A DNA stretch of 10,337 nt from Thermococcus sp. (GTDB lineage Archaea > Methanobacteriota_B > Thermococci > Thermococcales > Thermococcaceae). Shown here one piece after another: positions 6,662 through 10,337 of the stretch. A model generated the notes under the pieces. That model was given only the letters and a program-made list of their open reading frames with translations, searched no databases and was not told where the DNA came from. The stretch spans positions 1 through 10,337 of the forward strand of contig JAMOTW010000046.1 of NCBI GenBank assembly GCA_027062125.1, in the 5' to 3' direction. A program made the translations under genes and the position numbers. The number at the start of each line of letters is the position of its first letter. The stretch's first letter is position 1.

Positions 6662-8146
6662 ATGAACGTGACGGGAAATAACGAAACCTACGACCTTAAC
6701 TATGCCAAAAAGGCCATGCTCGTTGTGATTATCCTCCCACTGCTCGTCATGTACACGGAAGCGATGCTTACACCCGCTCTACCCACCATACAGAAGGAGT
6801 TCGCGATAAACCCCAACGACGTCAGCTGGGTTCTCACGATATACCTGCTCGTCGGTACGGTCAGCGTGGCCCTCTTCGGAAAGCTCGGCGACATGTACGG
6901 CAAGAAGAAGATGTTTTTAGTTGCCCTGGGCTTCTACACGCTCGGCGTCATCCTGAACGGCTTCGCCCCCAGCTTTGAGTGGCTTCTCGTCACGAGGGCA
7001 ATCCAGGGCTTTGGAATGGCCATATTCCCGCTCGCCTTCGCCCTCGTCCGTGAGGAGTTCCCGCCGAGCATGGTGCCGCAGGTTCAGGGAATGATAAGCG
7101 CAATGTTTGGAGTCGGTATGGTTATCGCGCTTCCCCTCGGCGCCTGGGTCACCGAGAACTGGGGGTGGAGGTGGACCTACCACTCCGCGGCACCTTTTGC
7201 AATCCTGATGTTCATCCTCGCCTGGAAGGTTCTCCGCGAGAGCCGCTACATCAACCCCGGAAAGCTCGACTGGCAGGGCGCTCTGCTCCTCGTCTGGGCC
7301 GTCGTGCCGATGCTGGTCGGTGTAACGCGCGCCCCGAACGTCGGCTGGACGGCAACCCAAACACTCGTCCTCTTCGCGGTCTCGATAGTTGGCTTCATAC
7401 TCCTCGCCCTCTGGGAGAGAAAAGTGGAGAACCCGCTCCTTCCCCTCGACATCATAACCTCGCGCAACCCTGCCATAGTGAACGTTGGAATAATGTTCGC
7501 GGCCTTCGGGATCTCGATGATGAGCCAGGCGAACACCTACATATTCCAGATGCCGGAACCCTACGGCTTCGGCAAGACGATACTCCAGAGCGGTCTTCTC
7601 ATGACTCCGCAGGCGCTCGTGATGCTCATAATAGCTCCGCTCGCGGGAAAGATAATGCCAAAGGTCGGTGCAAAGCCCATAGCCCTCACGGGCGCTCTGG
7701 TGGCCAGCGCAGGCCTCGCCTTCATGTCAAAATACGCCACCAGCCTCTCGCTGCCGCAGTACGTCGCGATGATAGTGATAGTCGGAACGGGAATAACCCT
7801 CATGAACATCTCCCTGATAAACATCCTCGTCTTCAGCGTCCCGCCGAGGATCATGGGCGTCGCGACCGGCGCCAACAGCCTGTTCAGGAACTTCGGCTCG
7901 ACGTGGGGGCCGGCCATAGCGGGAACCATAATGAGCACCTACTACGTCCTCTTCCACCCGCCCGGAGCACCGGCTTTCGTGCAGATTAAGCTCCCGACGG
8001 AGAAGGCCTATGAGGTGCTCTTCGGTGGAGCGGCCGGAGTCTATCTGCTCCTGGCGCTCCTCGTGCTTGCCACAAGAGAGGTCATGAAGGGCGGAAGGAT
8101 ACACGAGGTCGAGAACGAGGGAGAAAAGGAAATAACCGTCGGATGA
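6662..8146 (+). CDS. MFS multidrug or metabolite exporter, DHA2 (14-helix) type
   Basis: A 494-residue integral membrane protein of the major facilitator superfamily, expected to export small molecules in exchange for protons. Hydrophobic segments run along the whole length and are compatible with 14 helices, as in the EmrB/QacA-like DHA2 family. The first helix carries an acidic residue (Glu33) and leads into the typical LPTIQKEF (40-47). Motif A is GKLGDMYGKKK (73-83); the motif B region is RAIQGFGMA (112-120); the helix-5 antiporter motif is degenerate, GVGMVIALPLG (150-160), followed by the common WGWRW. The start ATG has GGTGA 6 bases upstream. Substrate is unknown. It is a single-gene unit, divergent from the antitoxin gene and convergent with the alcohol dehydrogenase gene. 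Its two-palindrome promoter suggests induction by a ligand-responsive repressor. Confidence 0.92.
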   Translation: MNVTGNNETYDLNYAKKAMLVVIILPLLVMYTEAMLTPALPTIQKEFAINPNDVSWVLTIYLLVGTVSVALFGKLGDMYGKKKMFLVALGFYTLGVILNGFAPSFEWLLVTRAIQGFGMAIFPLAFALVREEFPPSMVPQVQGMISAMFGVGMVIALPLGAWVTENWGWRWTYHSAAPFAILMFILAWKVLRESRYINPGKLDWQGALLLVWAVVPMLVGVTRAPNVGWTATQTLVLFAVSIVGFILLALWERKVENPLLPLDIITSRNPAIVNVGIMFAAFGISMMSQANTYIFQMPEPYGFGKTILQSGLLMTPQALVMLIIAPLAGKIMPKVGAKPIALTGALVASAGLAFMSKYATSLSLPQYVAMIVIVGTGITLMNISLINILVFSVPPRIMGVATGANSLFRNFGSTWGPAIAGTIMSTYYVLFHPPGAPAFVQIKLPTEKAYEVLFGGAAGVYLLLALLVLATREVMKGGRIHEVENEGEKEITVG

Positions 8147-8173
8147 TTTCTCTTTTATTCCCTTTTATTCTCC
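8147..8173 (+). terminator. T-rich transcription terminator between convergent genes
   Basis: Directly after the exporter stop codon the plus strand carries three T-rich runs (TTTCTC, TTTTATT, CCTTTTATTC). Archaeal termination commonly needs only such T tracts and no hairpin. The tract extends a few bases into the end of the convergent dehydrogenase gene. No comparable T run serves the opposite direction. Confidence 0.5.
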
Positions 8174-9301
8174 CCTGTACGCCCGTAGATACAGTTCCCT
8201 TATTTCCTCGGGCTTCGGCTCGACGGGGTTGAAGAACACTAATCCGTCGCGGTAGGCTTTTTCGGCCATCTCGCCGAGCCTCGCCATGAAGGTCTCCTCG
8301 TCAACCAGCTCGCCCAGTTTTGGAACGCCGAGCATCTCGTTGAGCTCCCTCACGACCTCGATGAGGTCCTTCGCCGTCTGGAAGCCAAGCTCCCTCGCTA
8401 TCTCAGCGTAGCGCCTCCTCGCGTAGTCGCTTTTGTTTGCGTTGAACCCCATCACGTAGGGCAGGAATATCGCGTTGAGGAGCCCATGCGGGCCAATCCA
8501 CGCCGCCTTGTGACTCATCGCGTGGCATAGGCCGAGACGCGCGTTGAGGAAGGCTATCCCCGCCATCGTTGCCGCGTAGTGAACCCTTTCCCTGGCATCC
8601 TCATCGCCTCTAACCGACAGCGGAAGCCACCGGTAAACGGTTTTTATGGCCTTAATCGCCATGGCGTCGCTGAAGGGGTTGGCGACGTTGGTCGTGTAGG
8701 CCTCTATCCCGTGAACGAGGACGTCAAGGCCAGAGTTCCGCGCCACCTCAGCGGGCATTGTCCTCGGCAGCCGGGGGTCGAGGATGGCCACGTCGGGCGC
8801 TATCTCTGAACTGACTATGTTGTATTTGACGCCGCCCTTCTTCAGCACGCTCGCCGCTGAGACCTCGCTTCCAGCACCGCTCGTCGAGGGTATCGCGATG
8901 AGCTTCGTTCTCAGCTTGGGAACCGGCTTCGGCTTCGAAAACCTGTCTATGAATGCTATCTCCTCGAAGTTCAGCTCGGGGACATCGTAGAAGACCTTCA
9001 ACGCCTTGGTCGTATCGATGACACTGCCCCCTCCCATGGCCACAAGAAGGTCGGGCTCGAACTCCCTCACCTTGGGCAGGAACTCCTCTATGACCTCGAC
9101 GCTTGGCTCCGCCGGAAGACCCGCTATCGAGAAGACCTCCGCACCGGCCTCCTTCACGTAGTCCTCGGCCTCGCTCAGGAAGCCGTGCCTCTTCATTGAG
9201 CGGGAAGCCAAGATAAGAACACGCTCGTAGCCCCTGGCTTCATTCGAGAGCTTTTCTAGGGGGCCCTCACCCTCAATGAGTTTCGTCTTCAGCCAGAACA
9301 T
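8165..9301 (-). CDS. Iron-containing alcohol dehydrogenase
   Basis: A 378-residue group III (iron-type) alcohol dehydrogenase, catalysing NAD(P)-dependent interconversion of alcohols and aldehydes in the cytoplasm. The nucleotide-binding GGGSVID lies at 90-96, followed by the STSGAGSEV segment (139-147). Metal ligands are visible as Asp193 and His197 in LDVLVHGIEAY, His260 in LCHAMSHKAA, and His272 in IGPHGLLNAI. All four are present, and length is normal, so it is probably active. The frame can be read from GTG 9310, but ATG 9301 is preferred because GGTGGTGGAG precedes it. A TATA-like GTTAAAAG lies at about 9343-9336 on the minus strand, at the right distance for a very short leader. It is a single-gene unit. 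In Thermococcales such enzymes are thought to dispose of reductant and aldehydes from fermentation of peptides or sugars; the exact substrate is not readable. Confidence 0.92.
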   Translation of the reverse strand: MFWLKTKLIEGEGPLEKLSNEARGYERVLILASRSMKRHGFLSEAEDYVKEAGAEVFSIAGLPAEPSVEVIEEFLPKVREFEPDLLVAMGGGSVIDTTKALKVFYDVPELNFEEIAFIDRFSKPKPVPKLRTKLIAIPSTSGAGSEVSAASVLKKGGVKYNIVSSEIAPDVAILDPRLPRTMPAEVARNSGLDVLVHGIEAYTTNVANPFSDAMAIKAIKTVYRWLPLSVRGDEDARERVHYAATMAGIAFLNARLGLCHAMSHKAAWIGPHGLLNAIFLPYVMGFNANKSDYARRRYAEIARELGFQTAKDLIEVVRELNEMLGVPKLGELVDEETFMARLGEMAEKAYRDGLVFFNPVEPKPEEIRELYLRAYRGE

Positions 9302-9335
9302 CTCCACCACCGGAGAAGATTGGGTGGGTGGGCTT

Positions 9336-9343
9336 TTAACGTT
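9336..9343 (-). promoter_or_regulatory. TATA-like element of the alcohol dehydrogenase gene
   Basis: The minus strand reads GTTAAAAG. Its centre is roughly 38 bases before ATG 9301, predicting a transcript start near 9313 with the GGTGGTGGAG ribosome binding region in the leader. The identification rests on spacing alone. Confidence 0.45.
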
Positions 9344-9388
9344 CTCGGCCGGATTAACTTCAAGTTCGAAACCTTTCGGTAGAGAAAC

Positions 9389-9397
9389 TCTTTAATC
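9389..9397 (+). promoter_or_regulatory. TATA-like element of the 92-residue unknown gene
   Basis: The plus strand reads TCTTTAATC. Its centre is about 28 bases before ATG 9421, so transcription would begin at or within a few bases of the start codon. No GGTG-type ribosome binding site is present before the ATG, which fits a leaderless message. Confidence 0.45.
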
Positions 9398-9420
9398 CCT
9401 GCCGTTTTAGCCTATATTCG

Positions 9421-9699
9421 ATGCTCGTGAGGGGAAAGGTTGTTGGAAAGAAAGGCATCGCCCGTTTTGAAGTCCAGAAGGAGAGGGGAAGCGTAACGCT
9501 CAGAGCGGAGTTTCCGGACGAAGAACCGCTCGACTACTCCGTTGACTGCCCCTGCCTCGAACCCCTCGAACTCGTTGGTCTTCTCCTGCCGGCCTTTGAG
9601 GAACGCATCGGCGAGATAGAGGGGGTTTTCGTCGAGGAGGTTGAGGAGGAGAGATCGGTTTTGGGGAGGATTAAGGAGTTGCTTGGGAAAACATTTTAG
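9421..9699 (+). CDS. Hypothetical protein, 92 residues
   Basis: I do not recognise this small protein. Codon use resembles the surrounding chromosome, so it is likely a native gene. The N-terminal half (residues 1-40) alternates charged and hydrophobic residues like a small beta domain (VRGKVVGKKGIARFEVQ, then GSVTLRAEF). A Cys-Pro-Cys (43-45) lies at the centre, too little for a zinc site alone. The C-terminal half is acidic and helical. There is no signal peptide or membrane segment. ATG 9421 is chosen for the TATA spacing; GTG 9427 is a weaker alternative. The reverse-strand frame at 9412-9714 is a shadow. It could be a short accessory or nucleic-acid-associated protein, but there is no direct evidence. 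Confidence 0.75.
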   Translation: MLVRGKVVGKKGIARFEVQKERGSVTLRAEFPDEEPLDYSVDCPCLEPLELVGLLLPAFEERIGEIEGVFVEEVEEERSVLGRIKELLGKTF

Positions 9700-9732
9700 T
9701 ATTTCATTTTCCAAGGCTGATACGGTGGTCGC

Positions 9733-9897
9733 ATGAGTCTTTCGGCAAGGCGCGTTCAGCTAATGATAACGTATCCTCACCTGAAGAAGTTCCTAAAGAA
9801 GGCCCCCTCAATTGAAGAGGTCAGGGAGCTTCTGAAATCCGTTGAAGGTGAGCTGAGCGAGGATATCATAAGGGAGAGGGATGAGGAATGGAGATAG
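9733..9897 (+). CDS. Putative 54-residue antitoxin of a PIN toxin
   Basis: This short frame begins MSLSARRVQLMITYPHL and ends IIRERDEEWR. It has a good ribosome binding site, GGTGGT (9724-9729), 3 bases before ATG 9733. A TATA-like stretch lies around 9694-9702. The protein is predicted by eye to be helical throughout with a charged C-terminal tail, like short archaeal VapB-type antitoxins. The stop codon region overlaps by 10 bases the ATG of a PIN-domain frame, the classical toxin-antitoxin arrangement. The family name is inferred from context, because I cannot match the sequence to a named DNA-binding fold. If the downstream toxin is broken, as it appears, this would be an orphan antitoxin. 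Confidence 0.65.
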   Translation: MSLSARRVQLMITYPHLKKFLKKAPSIEEVRELLKSVEGELSEDIIRERDEEWR

Positions 9898-10010
9898 CTT
9901 TCTTCGAAACAAGTGCCCTTGTGAAGCATTATCATATTGAGCGGGGAAGTGCAATAATTAAAAGACTAAGAGCATATCAAGGACAATTCCAACATTGTCC
10001 ACACTCTTGA
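9888..10010 (+). pseudogene. Truncated PIN-domain toxin (N-terminal remnant)
   Basis: The frame begins MEIAFFETSALVKHYHIERGS, the N-terminal strand and first helix of a VapC-like PIN domain, then runs into unrelated sequence and stops after 40 residues (TGA 10008-10010); PIN toxins normally have about 130-150. The metal-binding Asp of the usual FFDTSALVK is Glu here (GAA, 9906-9908). The other conserved acidic positions are absent, so no activity is expected. From about 9950 the DNA is A/T-rich, and the opposite strand encodes the end of another gene from 9977, so the toxin was probably cut by a rearrangement or insertion somewhere between 9940 and 9990. The ATG overlaps the antitoxin-like gene by 10 bases. 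An alternative, that a frameshift hides the rest, is disfavoured because no PIN-like continuation is visible downstream in the other frames. Confidence 0.65.
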
Positions 10011-10337
10011 GGATTCAATCTTGAGAAGCTCGGTGGTCTTGATGGTACACTAACTAGGAGGTTTACAAACAATGGATTTAGCTCATTTACCCATATTGGG
10101 ATTCTATCATTCTCGCGGATTTCATTTAGCACATCCATGCTTGGATGTCCATAAGTATTGGTTAACCCTGCAGAAGCTACCCAAATGTTAGCATTAGGGA
10201 ACACATCTAGAACCTCGGAGTTCCAATTCTCTCTTGAACCATGGTGGGGAATTAGGATTAAATTAATTGCATTGAAATACGTTGAACAGTAGTAGCTGTT
10301 CCAGGAATAGCAAAGAAGCTTTGTATAGTGGTCTTCT
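9977..10337 (-). CDS. ComEC-like metallo-beta-lactamase-fold protein, C-terminal part
   Basis: The minus strand is open from the right edge to TGA at 9977-9979, giving 119 or so residues of a gene that starts outside the window; the GTG at 10204 is internal. The visible part contains LILIPHHGSREN and, about 30 residues later, WVASAGLTNTYGHPSMDVL. This pair is the signature of the metallo-beta-lactamase domain of ComEC/Rec2 and of related stand-alone hydrolases (PHHGS and the NxYGHP motif), with metal-binding His residues in both. The usual TD-x-NG ending of ComEC is replaced by WVNELNPLFVN and a Cys-rich tail (CGQCWNCP) that may be altered by the nearby junction. The DNA is A/T-rich (21 G/C of 60 at 10261-10320), unlike the chromosome to its left, which suggests acquisition. 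A role in nucleic-acid or nucleotide hydrolysis is plausible but not shown. Confidence 0.75.
   Translation of the reverse strand, partial: EDHYTKLLCYSWNSYYCSTYFNAINLILIPHHGSRENWNSEVLDVFPNANIWVASAGLTNTYGHPSMDVLNEIRENDRIPIWVNELNPLFVNLLVSVPSRPPSFSRLNPQECGQCWNCP
9981..10000. repeat. Inverted repeat near the toxin/MBL junction
   Basis: GGACAAT (9981-9987) and ATTGTCC (9994-10000) are perfect inverted copies around a 6-base loop. The element lies within the last codons of the metallo-beta-lactamase-fold gene and just past the point where the PIN frame loses its family resemblance. It could be a transcription-related hairpin, a trace of recombination or chance; a 7-base stem alone is weak evidence. 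Confidence 0.35.

Noticed and set aside
7165..7989. Open frame of 274 codons on the plus strand inside the exporter gene
   Set aside because: It is Arg/His/Pro-rich shadow sequence in another frame of a clear 494-residue membrane protein. It has no ribosome binding site and no domain.
9325..9336. Three GGGT-type runs near the dehydrogenase start, possible G-quadruplex
   Set aside because: Only three G runs are present on one strand, so the four-run requirement is not met. It is more simply part of the leader and ribosome binding region.
1..10337. CRISPR array, tRNA or rRNA genes, complete insertion sequence
   Set aside because: No regularly spaced repeats, cloverleaf-like segments, rRNA signature stretches or transposase motifs were seen on either strand.

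Overview
The window looks like chromosome from a hyperthermophilic archaeon, most likely a Thermococcales species (Thermococcus or relative). The reasons are tight gene packing with few-base gaps and overlaps, TATA-type archaeal promoters, GGTG/GGTGA ribosome binding sites, an Lhr-type helicase, PF01637-type archaeal ATPases and PIN-domain toxin pairs. The species assignment is inference from gene content, not from a search.

Layout. (1) 1-2023, plus strand: the 3' part of an archaeal ATPase with a DUF234-like C-terminal domain, then two overlapping genes of unknown function (1008-1676 and 1661-2023). The first of these is clearly richer in A/T than its neighbours. (2) 2020-3075, minus strand: a second, complete ATPase of the same superfamily, convergent with the unknown pair (4-base overlap). 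It has its own TATA box and a palindrome in its promoter. (3) 3145-6577, minus strand: a compact three-gene unit of AF2212-like antitoxin, PIN-domain RNase toxin and a large Lhr-family helicase. The toxin and antitoxin overlap by 17 bases, and the helicase starts 3 bases after the toxin stop. (4) 6662-8146, plus strand: a DHA2-type MFS exporter, divergent from the toxin-antitoxin unit. Its promoter carries two adjacent palindromes with a shared consensus. (5) 8165-9301, minus strand: an iron-type alcohol dehydrogenase, convergent with the exporter. (6) 9421-9699, plus strand: a 92-residue unknown protein, probably leaderless. (7) 9733-10010, plus strand: a 54-residue putative antitoxin overlapping the start of a PIN toxin that stops after 40 residues. 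(8) 9977-10337, minus strand: the C-terminal part of a ComEC-like metallo-beta-lactamase-fold protein in A/T-rich DNA, reading into the broken toxin.

How the genes fit together. Most are ordinary Thermococcales housekeeping or accessory genes: nucleic-acid helicase, drug or metabolite export, and alcohol/aldehyde redox. The accessory signals are concentrated in three places: the A/T-rich unknown pair between two related ATPases, the operator-like double palindrome before the exporter, and the right edge, where a toxin-antitoxin locus has been cut by an A/T-rich segment carrying the metallo-beta-lactamase-fold gene. No tRNA, rRNA, CRISPR array or complete insertion sequence was seen. Apart from the promoter regions described there is no gene-free stretch over 300 bases.
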